From the NCBI GenBank assembly GCA_947453695.1, contig CANGHW010000020.1, positions 1 to 62,156 of the forward strand: DNA of 62,156 nucleotides, read 5' to 3'. The position numbers and the translations under genes are program-made. Origin of the DNA: Opitutia bacterium. Lineage in GTDB: Bacteria; Verrucomicrobiota; Verrucomicrobiia; Opitutales; Opitutaceae. The notes beneath the pieces are model-generated. The model did not search any database, had not been told where the DNA came from, and saw nothing but the letters and a program-made list of their open reading frames with translations. Positions 8,928 to 17,623 of this stretch are shown here, piece after piece. Every line of letters starts with the position of its first letter. The stretch's first letter is position 1.

Positions 8928-9980
8928 ATGACTAAGAAATCCGCCTCCTCGTCCGCGAAAAAGAAGCCAGCCCGATCCCTCGCGTCGGCCACTCCCCGCA
9001 AGGACTACGCGGGACAGGTCGCACGCATGTATCAAATCCACGACCGGCTTAAACGGAAAATCACCGTAACGGTCGATACCCTCCGGGAGGAATGCGGCAT
9101 GGCGCGGCGCACCGTGCTGCGCGACATCACGCTCATGCGCGAGGAGCACGGCGCACCCATCACCTACAGCCGCAAGCTCAACAGCTACATCTACACCGAG
9201 CCCTACGAGTTTCTCCCGCGCTTGCGGTTGACTGGCCCCGAGGCGCTCGCCCTCGCCATGAGTGCGCGGCGGTTTGGCGCCGCGCCCGGCTCCCTGCTCG
9301 GGCGGGCCTTTCCCTCTCTCTTACAAAAACTCGGCCCGATGCTCGATGAGGATACGTCCTTTTCGCTCGATGCCCTGAAAGACGTCTTCGTCCAACCCAA
9401 CCGACTCGCCGCCCGGGAAGATCGCCACCTGCCGGTCGTGCACGAGGCACGGACGCTGCGCCGGGAATTGCGCATCGTTTACCAAAAGCCCGGCGACGAA
9501 CCGAAGGCCCGCACCATCCGTCCGCTGCACCTCGCGTATGTCGGCAATGGTTGGATGCTGCTTGCCCGCGACGTCAGGGAACCGAATCAGGATCGAAATT
9601 TTATGCTCTCGCGCATGCACGAGGCGGAGATGACCACGACGCGCTTCGAGCGGCCCGCCGACTTCGACGCCGAGAAGATTCTGCGCGGCAGCCTCCGCCG
9701 CTTCACCGGCCAGGGTGAACACGAAATCAAAATCGCGCTCGATGCCTTCGCCGCGGCCTACGCGCGCGATGAACCGTGGCACGAATCGCAGGATCTCCAG
9801 CCGCTACCCGACGGTCGCTTCATGCTCACGCTGAAGCTCAACAATCTCGTCGATGTCGAACAGGATGCCTTGTCCTGGGGTCTGCATGCCGAGGTGCTCG
9901 CGCCAGCGGAGCTGCGGGAAAAGATGCGCGTCACCGCCGAGGGCCTCCACGCCCGCTACGCGCGCCCCAACCCAGCGTAA
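8928..9980 (+). CDS. WYL-domain helix-turn-helix transcriptional regulator
   Basis: 350 residues from ATG 8928. A Ser/Lys-rich tail (1-25) precedes an HTH domain (about 27-90: YAGQVARMYQIHDRLKRK, then RRTVLRDITLMREEHGAPI, the HTH_11/DeoR-like recognition helix pattern). A WYL-type region (about 170-245) carries LRRELRIVYQKPGDE and HLAYVGNGWMLLARD, where NGWMLLA is the WYL-like strand. A C-terminal WCX-like domain follows (about 255-340: EHEIKIALDAFAAAYARD...). WYL regulators usually sense ligands or nucleic acid and control stress or defence genes. The ATG 34 bp downstream of its stop (10015) suggests co-transcription with the next gene. An upstream in-frame extension to 8742 is unlikely because it overlaps the terminator region. 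Confidence 0.87.
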   Translation: MTKKSASSSAKKKPARSLASATPRKDYAGQVARMYQIHDRLKRKITVTVDTLREECGMARRTVLRDITLMREEHGAPITYSRKLNSYIYTEPYEFLPRLRLTGPEALALAMSARRFGAAPGSLLGRAFPSLLQKLGPMLDEDTSFSLDALKDVFVQPNRLAAREDRHLPVVHEARTLRRELRIVYQKPGDEPKARTIRPLHLAYVGNGWMLLARDVREPNQDRNFMLSRMHEAEMTTTRFERPADFDAEKILRGSLRRFTGQGEHEIKIALDAFAAAYARDEPWHESQDLQPLPDGRFMLTLKLNNLVDVEQDALSWGLHAEVLAPAELREKMRVTAEGLHARYARPNPA

Positions 9981-10014
9981 CCGCGCCCGCGCGTGCTCGC
10001 CCCTCCCACCCGCC

Positions 10015-10692
10015 ATGAACGTGCCCAACCGCCTCACCCGCCACGCGCGCCTCCGGCTCGCCGAACGCACTTCGCTCAGCCAGCTCGATTTCCTCGCGCT
10101 GCTTGACCAGCACCGGACGGTCGCGGTCGGTCGCGGTCACCCATGCACGCTCCGGCACCAGCTATTCTACAGCGTCGCCGATGCCGCTCACTTCATTGCC
10201 GTGCATGATGCGCGCGAAGGCTGGGTGATCACGATTCTCCCGCTCGCCTACTACGAAGGACAGAACCGCGGGCGATTAGTCCCGGAACAACAGAAGCGCC
10301 GAGCGATCCGGCACGTGTTGCCCGACGGAGAGCCCGCGCCTGTGCCCTTTCCGCCTCCGCCACCACTGGAGCAGGGGGTTCTCCTGTTTTTCTCGGTGCT
10401 CGTCGGCGCAACGGAAACCAAGCTCACCCTCGGATCGTATCGCTTTTATCGCCTCCCGGCCACGCCGCAGGAAGCACTCACCCACACCGGCTTCATCGCG
10501 AAATTCCGCACCACGCTCGCCGCGGCCCACATGGATCCCGCAGCTTTGATCGCCCTGACTCTCTCCAATCGCACCCTCCGCCATCGCCTCCGGATCGAGT
10601 GCGCGGAGCTCGCCGCGCTCAGTCCGGAGTTCTTGCGATCAGAGATCCCCGCCCACACGGCGGTGCCGCTTCCCCTCGCCGCAGCGGCTTAA
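10015..10692 (+). CDS. Protein with DUF4258-like N-terminal domain
   Basis: 225 residues from ATG 10015. Residues 1-75 read LTRHARLRLAERTSLSQLDF, then LFYSVADAAHFIAVHDAREGWVITILP. The H-A-x-x-R-x-x-E-R pattern followed by a strand and a closing W-V-I-T-I-L-P is typical of DUF4258, a fold related to the RelE/toxin-like barstar-sized domains. A proline-rich linker (about 108-120) leads to a C-terminal domain I do not recognise, which ends in an alanine tail. It sits directly behind the WYL regulator and is probably in its operon. Function is unknown, and the toxin-like reading is only a possibility. Confidence 0.7.
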   Translation: MNVPNRLTRHARLRLAERTSLSQLDFLALLDQHRTVAVGRGHPCTLRHQLFYSVADAAHFIAVHDAREGWVITILPLAYYEGQNRGRLVPEQQKRRAIRHVLPDGEPAPVPFPPPPPLEQGVLLFFSVLVGATETKLTLGSYRFYRLPATPQEALTHTGFIAKFRTTLAAAHMDPAALIALTLSNRTLRHRLRIECAELAALSPEFLRSEIPAHTAVPLPLAAAA

Positions 10693-10746
10693 CGCGGCGC
10701 CGAAGATTCGACGGCACGAAGCTGCGTTCCACGCGTCAGCTCTCAC

Positions 10747-12156
10747 TCACCCCATGAACCCCAGATTCGGTTTCGCGAAGCGGCCGATGTTGGGAAGGAC
10801 GGTCGAGAGATTGGCAGCGCTCACGCCAAACCACGTCGCCAGCGTGGCGTTGTATTCATCCACGCTCGTCGTGGGAATCCATCGACCGCGGCCGGTGTCG
10901 TCATCGGCGTTGACCGAGAGGCTTGGCATCTTGCCGTAGATATTTCCGCCCTGCACCGCACCACCCATGATCATCTGCTGGTTACCCCAGCCATGGTCGG
11001 TGCCACCGGCGTTGGGCACGTAGGTGCGGCCGAAGTCCGAGGCCGTGAAGGTCGTCACCTGATTGGCCACACCGAGCTCCACCGTCGCGTCGTAAAACGC
11101 CTTCATCGCGGTGCTGAGTTCCCCAAGGAGCGGGCCGTAGGCACTCGCCTGCGAGCCGTGCATATCCCAGCCGCCGAGCTGCACGAAGAACACTTGCCGG
11201 CGCAGGCCGAGGCCTTGCGAGATCGAGATGAGCTTGGCGACCATCGCGAGGCGCGCCGCAGTGTTGTTGGAGGGAAACGCCGTCTTCAGCGTCGGTGCCG
11301 AGCGAAGGGCCGTGCCGAGGAGATCGCCGTCGCTGATCGACTCCTTGGTGATGGAGCCAAAGGCGGCGGCGAGCGCATTGTCCTGGGGATTCGCGATGAG
11401 GCTCTTGAAGCCATTGGACCGCGCGTTGAACACGCCGTTCGTCGTGGTCGGCGACGTGAAAAAGTTCATCGAGTTCACGCCACCGGAATTCACCGCGTAG
11501 GGTTGAATCACCTTGCCGCGCTGGAAGGAATTCGCGCCGTTCAGTGAAATCGACATCGAGATTTCGTTATTGGAGTTCTGCGCGTCGAGCAGGTCCGCCA
11601 ATCGCCCACCCCAGCCGGTCTCAAAGGGTTTGTCGGGCACCCCACTCTGCCACTGCAGCGATTGGTCGCTGTGGGAGTAAAGCTGGGGCGGAAGATTCTT
11701 GCCCAATTTATAGTCAGCGAGAGTCGTTGGCCGAACGAGCGTGCCGACATTGGCTAGCAACGCGACCTTGCCCTGCGTGAAGAGGCCATGGAGACCGCTC
11801 GCCGAGGGATGCAGGCCGTAGCTGCGCCCATCCGCATAAGTCTTGGGCGCCAACGGGAGCAAACCATCGCGCGCCACGGCCAAATCGCTGCGCGCGGCGG
11901 CGTAGGCCGTGTAGGCCGCGGGGTCCGTCGGGACGATGAGGCTCGTGCCGTCGTTGCCGCCCTGCAGATATAAACAGACGAGGGCCTTGTAATCCGGCAA
12001 AACCGCGGCGGCAGTCCGGGGCAGGCCGTCGCCAGCGAGGGCGGCCATGACGCGGAGCTGGCCGAGGGCGGATAGGACGCCGGTGGTGCCGACCGCAGCG
12101 CAACAGGACTGACGGAGGAAGGCGCGGCGGGAGAGATCGGGCAGGAGCGGATTCAT
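10747..12156 (-). CDS. DUF1501 family Tat-exported protein
   Basis: 469 residues from ATG 12156, only 4 bp behind the DUF1800 stop, which decides this start over a GTG 24 bp upstream. The N-terminus holds a twin-arginine signal (LSRRAFLRQSCC) and a hydrophobic stretch. The body has family hallmarks: VCLYLQGGNDGTSLIVP, YSHSDQSLQWQSG, GGWDMHGSQ, FGRTYVPNAGGTDHGWGNQQ and the C-terminal VLPNIGRFAKPNLGFMG. DUF1501 proteins belong to the alkaline phosphatase/sulfatase-like superfamily by fold, are abundant in Verrucomicrobiota and Planctomycetota, and almost always accompany DUF1800. Their biochemical role is not established. It is the last gene of the kinase-DUF1800-DUF1501 operon. Confidence 0.93.
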   Translation of the reverse strand: MNPLLPDLSRRAFLRQSCCAAVGTTGVLSALGQLRVMAALAGDGLPRTAAAVLPDYKALVCLYLQGGNDGTSLIVPTDPAAYTAYAAARSDLAVARDGLLPLAPKTYADGRSYGLHPSASGLHGLFTQGKVALLANVGTLVRPTTLADYKLGKNLPPQLYSHSDQSLQWQSGVPDKPFETGWGGRLADLLDAQNSNNEISMSISLNGANSFQRGKVIQPYAVNSGGVNSMNFFTSPTTTNGVFNARSNGFKSLIANPQDNALAAAFGSITKESISDGDLLGTALRSAPTLKTAFPSNNTAARLAMVAKLISISQGLGLRRQVFFVQLGGWDMHGSQASAYGPLLGELSTAMKAFYDATVELGVANQVTTFTASDFGRTYVPNAGGTDHGWGNQQMIMGGAVQGGNIYGKMPSLSVNADDDTGRGRWIPTTSVDEYNATLATWFGVSAANLSTVLPNIGRFAKPNLGFMG

Positions 12157-12160
12157 GGCG

Positions 12161-15100
12161 TTATTTTTGGAGGGCACCATCGGGCGAGCTGATGGTAAAT
12201 TGGATCGCCGTGGTGACGCGCTCGAGGTCAGTCGCCGTGGCGGCCAGGGAATTGAGCGTGGCGATGATCTGTGTCCGCGTGGCGGCGGTCATCTGGTTCG
12301 CGCAGAAGAGGAGATTAAGCTGATCGACCAGCGCGGTCGGATTCTTCGCATTGGGCAGCAACGAAGAATAGTCGACCACGAGGAAGGGCGACGGGCCGCT
12401 CGGTGGTTCCTTCAGAATCGCGCGATTGCGATACATCAGCTCGACCAGCTGGTTGGGCACGGTGATCGAGAAATTTGAGTCGGTGATCTCAAGCTCCGGC
12501 GCCACCAAACCGGCGGCGGCCATCGCGCCGGGCGGGGAGTAGGTCGACGAGAAGAAATTGAAGACCGTCGGCGAATCGAGCGGCTGCTGCGCGAAATGGA
12601 AACCCGGCCCGGCGAACACCCCTCCCGAAGAGGTATACTGGGGATTGTAGCGGCTCTCGCCGAAGTAGCTGTCGAGGTAGCGGCCATTGGGCGCGGCGAC
12701 GTTGAGGCCGCGGAGGAAGGCCGTCATGCGCAGGAGCGGTTCCTTGATTTTGCCGTAACCAAAATTGGCGATCACCGCGGGTGAGCGCGCTTCGTAGTCC
12801 GTCAGGATCGCGCGCACCACGGCCGCCAGATCGCCGCGCACACCGGAGCCATTGTTGGCAAATTTTTGCGCGACGCGGTAAATGTAGCCGGGACTCGGAT
12901 TGCTGGTCACGAGCCGCTGGATGAGCAGGCGCGAGAGGAAGGGCCCGGTGTTGGGATGATTGAACAAGGTATCGAGGAGGATCTTCAGATCCGCCGGACC
13001 CGCCTGCCCGGCCGGCACGATCGTGGGCTGAGCGGTCGCCGGGGAAACCTGCTGGAGGCTCACGATGCGCTTCTCGGTCTTGTCGTGAAACGCATCGTAG
13101 TAGCTCATCGGCGCGAGCCACGGGTTATCGTCCGGCAGCGATTTCGGATACCAGCCCTTGTGGTTAAACGGAGCGTAGAAATTGGTGAAGTTCCCCTCGT
13201 TGGTCAGGTTGGCCGCGTAGCCCGAATAGGTCCAACCGGTGAGAACTTTGGCCGTCTCGGAAATCATCGTCTGGTCGTAGGTCGGGATCGGCTGGCCCGC
13301 GGCATCAAGGAGCAGGGTGCCGTCGGGCTGGAGCTGCACGAGGCCGATGGAGAAGAGCTGCTGGACTTCGCGCGCGTAGTTCTCGTCGGGCGCGGTGCCC
13401 TTGGCGGGATTGGCCTTGGCGTTGCCGCGATGACTGAGCCAGAGACCCATCACAGGGTTGAGCGTGACTTCCTCCAGGAGAGCCCGGTAGTTGCCGAGGG
13501 CACCCTTCGCGAGGATCTCGTAATACTTCGCCTTCGACTCCATGTGAAAGTCGATATCGTCTTGCTGGCCGACGACGAGGATCTCGCTGAGGGCAAAAGC
13601 CACCCGCTGACGAAGCTGGTCCGGCGAGGTGACGGCGAGTTTCCACCAAGCGGCGTGCCAGTTGTCTTTCCACGCGAAACGCTCGTCGCCCATGATCGCG
13701 GGCACCGGGCCGTTGGGGAAGGTCGCAACATCCGCCCGGAGGACCGCGAGCGGCGAGGTGGCGGGCAGTGCGAGTTGGTCATCGATCCAGCCATTAATCC
13801 CGCGTGACTGAAGGGCCGTGATTGTCGCGGTCGTCGGGCCGAAAGTCGCCTGCATGAGGAAGCGAGCGGCATCGGTGGCGGTGGGATTGGTGAGGGCCGT
13901 CGCCGCGAGTGCCGGTGGCGCAGGCGGAGCGACGAACGTCTGTGAACCCGTCGTCGGGACGAAATTGCCCCGCAACTCGCCACCCGGGAAACGGGCTGAA
14001 TCCAGGCCGACGAAGATGTTTCCACTGTTGAGCGCCGTGATCAGGTCATTCGACGTCGACGAGCCCACCGGGGCAAAGGTCCACGGCCGGCCGGCGACCT
14101 GCCCCAACGGGAGATTGAGCACGTAGTCGCGGGAGGTGGCCCCGATCTGCAGGTGCGCGGCGGACTGGGCCGAGGTGAGATTGGTGAACGTGACGTTGAC
14201 CGTCGCGCTGCCATCCGAGGCCACGAGAATGGTCGCGTAGCCGGAAGCGCTTGAACCCACGGCGCTGGGATCGGGGCGGAGTTGCGCCACGTAGAGCGAG
14301 GAGCTCGGCACGGCACCCGTTTGATTGGGGGGAGTGAGATCGTAGACTTCGACGAGGGCCGCACCCGTGGTCTCACCGACACCACTGACCTGCAGGGTGT
14401 AGTTGCCGGCACCGAGATTGAGCAGCAGTGCGGCATCCTTGGAGCCCGCACCGAGGGCAAAAGCGCCGTTGGCGGCGAAGGCAGCCGCGAGCGTGGCGGC
14501 ATCCGCGGAGCCCGTCCCGACCGGCGTGCCCCAGTTGTCGTTTTCAGCGATCTTGGTGCTGCCCGAGTAGAGTTCGAGCTTAGGATCCGCAATCGTGCCG
14601 GGGACGCCAAAGGCGCCCAGCGTGGGGCCGACCGCGCGGAGCAAGAGGCGGCGCGAGCCGGAGCCCGGGGCGATGCTGATGCCGGGGATAAGAATATTGG
14701 CCCCGGTGCCGACCTGTGCGCGCGTCGAGAGATTGATGAGGCGGGTGATGCCGCCGCTCACTTCGTAAACTTCCACGAGCGCCACGCCACTCGCGCCGCC
14801 AATGCCGCTCACCTGCGCCGAGTAACTCCCGGAGGGGAGCGTGGCCACCAGCGCGGCATCGCGGGCCCCGGGGTTGAGCGGAAACGCCCCCACGGACGCG
14901 AACGTCGCGGCGTCGACGGCGTTGAAATTGTCATTCTCCGCAATCTTCACGCTGGAGGCATTGTAGAGCTCCAACTTCGGATCGGGCAGCGTGCCCGCCA
15001 CCCCGAAGGCCCCCAGCGTGGGCCCGACCGCCCGCACCAGCACGGTCTTGCTCGGCCCCGGGCCGATCGTGAAGCCGGTGATGAGAATATCACCTCCGCC

Positions 15101-15229
15101 AGCCGAGGTGCGCACGGAGACATTCGCGAGCCGGGTCTCCTGCGCGGAGAGCAACGCTCCCATAACGAGAAACAACCAGAGAGCATGAACCAATTTCACG
15201 GGGCGACACAGGTGCATAGGAAACGGCAT
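12161..15229 (-). CDS. DUF1800 family secreted protein with two N-terminal repeats and a CHRD domain
   Basis: 1022 residues from ATG 15229 (an in-frame ATG at 15217 is an alternative). A signal peptide ends near LLSAQE. Two repeats of about 120 residues follow (about 30-155 and 158-285), each with RLxNxSxR, LLRAVGPTLGAFGVPGT, DPKLELY, KIAENDN and ALVEVYD/E. Next is a CHRD-type domain (about 290-410, ending GGELRGNFVP). The DUF1800 body runs from about 440 (ARFLMQATFGPT) to the end, with SEILVVGQQDD, HRGNAKANPAKG, NYAREVQQLFSIGL and RLLIQRLVTSNPSPGYI. These proteins are exported and of unknown activity. The fused N-terminal repeats suggest surface display. It is the middle gene of the operon and carries an operator-like pair just upstream (15266-15299). 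Confidence 0.92.
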   Translation of the reverse strand: MPFPMHLCRPVKLVHALWLFLVMGALLSAQETRLANVSVRTSAGGGDILITGFTIGPGPSKTVLVRAVGPTLGAFGVAGTLPDPKLELYNASSVKIAENDNFNAVDAATFASVGAFPLNPGARDAALVATLPSGSYSAQVSGIGGASGVALVEVYEVSGGITRLINLSTRAQVGTGANILIPGISIAPGSGSRRLLLRAVGPTLGAFGVPGTIADPKLELYSGSTKIAENDNWGTPVGTGSADAATLAAAFAANGAFALGAGSKDAALLLNLGAGNYTLQVSGVGETTGAALVEVYDLTPPNQTGAVPSSSLYVAQLRPDPSAVGSSASGYATILVASDGSATVNVTFTNLTSAQSAAHLQIGATSRDYVLNLPLGQVAGRPWTFAPVGSSTSNDLITALNSGNIFVGLDSARFPGGELRGNFVPTTGSQTFVAPPAPPALAATALTNPTATDAARFLMQATFGPTTATITALQSRGINGWIDDQLALPATSPLAVLRADVATFPNGPVPAIMGDERFAWKDNWHAAWWKLAVTSPDQLRQRVAFALSEILVVGQQDDIDFHMESKAKYYEILAKGALGNYRALLEEVTLNPVMGLWLSHRGNAKANPAKGTAPDENYAREVQQLFSIGLVQLQPDGTLLLDAAGQPIPTYDQTMISETAKVLTGWTYSGYAANLTNEGNFTNFYAPFNHKGWYPKSLPDDNPWLAPMSYYDAFHDKTEKRIVSLQQVSPATAQPTIVPAGQAGPADLKILLDTLFNHPNTGPFLSRLLIQRLVTSNPSPGYIYRVAQKFANNGSGVRGDLAAVVRAILTDYEARSPAVIANFGYGKIKEPLLRMTAFLRGLNVAAPNGRYLDSYFGESRYNPQYTSSGGVFAGPGFHFAQQPLDSPTVFNFFSSTYSPPGAMAAAGLVAPELEITDSNFSITVPNQLVELMYRNRAILKEPPSGPSPFLVVDYSSLLPNAKNPTALVDQLNLLFCANQMTAATRTQIIATLNSLAATATDLERVTTAIQFTISSPDGALQK

Positions 15230-15250
15230 GGCCGTAGTTTAGTCGAAGCG

Positions 15251-16816
15251 CTACCTCGAAACCTTGGGATTATTTCTCGACCGGTCGGGATGATTTCCCG
15301 AGGGCTTCACTCGCCGGCCGGGTTGTTGCCCCCGAAGAGCCGCAGCGGGTAGCCACGGCGCCAACGCTGCTTCACAGCGCCGCCAACCGCGCCGCGCTCG
15401 CTCCGGGTTGGTCGCCAGCGCCGCCTTTCGTAGTTGCACACACGCGGCACACAGCGCGGCATCGCCGACCACACTCGCGCTGTTGTGCACGTAGTGGGCT
15501 TCGCGTTCGAGCGCTGTCCAATCGCGCTGCCGCCAAGCAGCGTCCAACGCTGCTCGCTGGCCTGCCACTTCCCGCCTGAACTGCGCCCGGAGGGAAGCGC
15601 GTATCTTCATTTCTGGCCGGGTGTTCGCATCGACCGACTCCCAGCCCAACGCCGCCGTCAGAGCGGCTAGCTCAACCGGTTTGGTAAGAAACGCATCCAT
15701 CCCGGCAGCGTAGGCTCGGACTCGTTCGGTCGCGCCGGCATGCGCTGTCGCCCCCACTATGCGGAGCGTGGCACCGCGGTGGGCCCGCAATCGACGAGTG
15801 ACCTCGAATCCATCGAGGCCAGGCATCGAGAGATCGAGCACGACGGCAGCATAGTTACGATTGAGGGCCCGGGCCAACGCCTGGGCACCGTCTGCCACGC
15901 ATTCGCACTGCGCCCCCATCCGCCGGAGGTGGGCGGCGAAAAGATCGCGCACCAGCGGATTATCATCGGCAATCAATACCGCACGACCCACCCCGCAGCC
16001 GGGCGTGGCAGAAATCGGGCACACCTCCAAAGGCAGACAAACCGGTGCGGCAAAGCTCGCAGTGAAGGTCGTGCCGCACCGGCCGTCGCTCGACACCGTG
16101 AGGTCTCCACCGAGCCGCTGACAGAGTCGTGCCGCGACCGCGAGTCCGAGCCCCACTCCCTCGACGGACTGCGTCCGCCTAAGACGCACGAAGGGCCGAA
16201 AGATTTGAGTCTGTTGCGCTCGCACAATCCCCGGCCCCGTATCGGCAACCTGCAACTCAACGCCCGTCCCCCGCGGCCCCGGAGACAGGGTCACTCGGAT
16301 GCGCCCGCGGGATGTAAACTTAATCGCATTGCTGACCAAATTGAGGAGCACTTGTCGCACACGGTCGCCATCGACTCGCACCCACGCCGGCACTCCGGGT
16401 GCAATTTCACACTGCAGGGAAAGCCCCTTCACTGCGGCCGCCGGACGGCAACTCGCCACCGTCTGGGAAACCAAGGCCCCCAACTCGACCGGCTTGGGCA
16501 CCAGCCGGAAATCGCCCCGGTCAATCGTCCGCCAATCGAGCAGATCATTCACCAGCCGCAGCATCAGCGCCCCGTGCTGGCCGATCGCCGCGAGACGCGC
16601 CCGGGTGGTGTCGTCAGTCGCTTCGCGCTGCAGGAGTTCGCCTTGGCCAAGAATCGTTTGGAGCGGGGTGCGCAATTCGTGACAGACGAGCGCGAGAAAA
16701 TCAGGCTCGCTTCCGCGTGAAGTGCAGAGCGAGGAACAATGAGAGTAGACAGTGGACATGGTGGCGGGGGACGAGGTGGAAACGGCGGCTGCGGCCCACG
16801 AAACGCCTCTGCCCAC
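15251..16816 (-). CDS. Soluble hybrid histidine kinase without sensor domain (HisKA-HATPase-REC-HPt)
   Basis: 521 residues from GTG 16816; ATG 16759 (MSTVYSHC) is a plausible shorter start, because the first 18 residues are low-complexity. There is no membrane segment or sensor domain. The H-box starts almost at once (LALVCHELRTPLQT, His about 46). ATPase motifs VADTGPGIVRAQQ and GVGLGLAVAARL follow, then receiver RAVLIADDNPLVRDLF with the phospho-Asp in AVVLDLSMPGLDG (about 318), and HPt AHYVHNSASVVGD (about 430). It is clearly paralogous to the kinase at 3935 in the same domain order. It is the first gene of the operon with DUF1800 and DUF1501; the gap to DUF1800 is 21 bp. Its last codons overlap the GGGA-N5-TCCC pair. 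Confidence 0.9.
   Translation of the reverse strand: MGRGVSWAAAAVSTSSPATMSTVYSHCSSLCTSRGSEPDFLALVCHELRTPLQTILGQGELLQREATDDTTRARLAAIGQHGALMLRLVNDLLDWRTIDRGDFRLVPKPVELGALVSQTVASCRPAAAVKGLSLQCEIAPGVPAWVRVDGDRVRQVLLNLVSNAIKFTSRGRIRVTLSPGPRGTGVELQVADTGPGIVRAQQTQIFRPFVRLRRTQSVEGVGLGLAVAARLCQRLGGDLTVSSDGRCGTTFTASFAAPVCLPLEVCPISATPGCGVGRAVLIADDNPLVRDLFAAHLRRMGAQCECVADGAQALARALNRNYAAVVLDLSMPGLDGFEVTRRLRAHRGATLRIVGATAHAGATERVRAYAAGMDAFLTKPVELAALTAALGWESVDANTRPEMKIRASLRAQFRREVAGQRAALDAAWRQRDWTALEREAHYVHNSASVVGDAALCAACVQLRKAALATNPERARRGWRRCEAALAPWLPAAALRGQQPGRRVKPSGNHPDRSRNNPKVSR
15266..15299. promoter_or_regulatory. Second GGGA-N5-TCCC operator pair, 21 bp apart
   Basis: GGGATTATTTCTC (15266-15278, one mismatch to the palindrome) and GGGATGATTTCCC (15287-15299, perfect) start 21 bp apart, exactly as at 3194-3227. 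The pair is 37-70 bp upstream of the DUF1800 start, within the 3' end of the kinase gene, so it is placed to control DUF1800-DUF1501 separately from the kinase. Confidence 0.5.
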
Positions 16817-16819
16817 GCC

Positions 16820-16846
16820 AATCTTTCATTTTATTACCGAAAGATT
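16820..16846. promoter_or_regulatory. Inverted repeat AATCTTTC-N11-GAAAGATT between divergent kinase and sigma genes
   Basis: Perfect 8-bp arms at 16820-16827 and 16839-16846, lying 4 bp upstream of the kinase GTG and 61 bp before the ECF sigma ATG, in an otherwise AT-rich 90-bp divergent promoter region. The spacing of 19 bp between arm starts fits a dimeric regulator. It could instead form an RNA hairpin in the sigma transcript. Confidence 0.45.
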
Positions 16847-16906
16847 TTCCCGTGCAGGGCACATTTCTTGTAAGATCAGCCCCGCCACTGCCGTTTCGTT
16901 CGGCAA

Positions 16907-17563
16907 ATGATCATGCCCATCGACCCCGCTGAGCCCACTCACTCCGCTGCTACCAGCGCAAGCCTGCTGTTCCGCCTGCGCGATTGGCGCGACACGGTGA
17001 GTTGGGGTGAATTCTACCGACTCTACCAGAAGCTGGTGTTGAGCCTCGCCCGTCGCTCCGGCCTCACCCAGACCGAAGCCGAGGATGTCACCCAAGATGT
17101 TTTTAAACGCGTGGCCGAGACCATCCACGAATTCGAATCCAATCCCTCTCGCGGCTCTTTCCGCGGCTGGCTCATGAACCTTACGCGCTGGCGCATCGCC
17201 GACAAATTTCGCGAGCGCCAACGCACCACCCGGCTCCTGGCCACCCCTGGCGCCTATTCCGATTCAACCGAAGCGCATACCGCGACGATCGAGCGCGTGC
17301 CCGATCCCGCCGACGAGACCGCCGAAGCCGTCTGGGAAGACGAATGGCGCCACCACGTATTGGATGCCGCGCTCGCCCGCCTCGCGACCCGCACGCCCGC
17401 ACGCCACTATCAAGCCTTCGAACTCTGCCACCGCCAAGGCTGGCCCGTGCTGCGCGTCGCGCGCGAGCTCGGCCTCGCCGCGCCAACGGTCTACGTGATC
17501 ACCCACCGGCTGAAGAAACAACTTAAGGCAGAGGTCGAGAAACTAGAGTCCCAGCTCTCCTAA
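16907..17563 (+). CDS. RNA polymerase ECF sigma factor
   Basis: 218 residues from ATG 16907 (a second ATG, two codons later, is equally possible). Region 2 has FYRLYQKLVLSLARRSGL followed by EAEDVTQDVFKRV and FRGWLMNLTRWRIADKFRER. Region 4 has a helix-turn-helix around VLRVARELGLAAPTVYVITH. The linker is long (about 30 residues) and the region-4 start unusual (HYQAFELCHRQGWPV), as in the ECF group found next to Ser/Thr kinases in Planctomycetota and Verrucomicrobiota. The kinase-WD40 gene begins 60 bp downstream with no anti-sigma gene between, so phosphorylation by that kinase is a likely control. Confidence 0.9.
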   Translation: MIMPIDPAEPTHSAATSASLLFRLRDWRDTVSWGEFYRLYQKLVLSLARRSGLTQTEAEDVTQDVFKRVAETIHEFESNPSRGSFRGWLMNLTRWRIADKFRERQRTTRLLATPGAYSDSTEAHTATIERVPDPADETAEAVWEDEWRHHVLDAALARLATRTPARHYQAFELCHRQGWPVLRVARELGLAAPTVYVITHRLKKQLKAEVEKLESQLS

Positions 17564-17623
17564 TTCGGCAAGAGGCGAGTATTTCGCATCGACGCAGCTC
17601 CCTCACTTCTCACGCTCGGCCCA

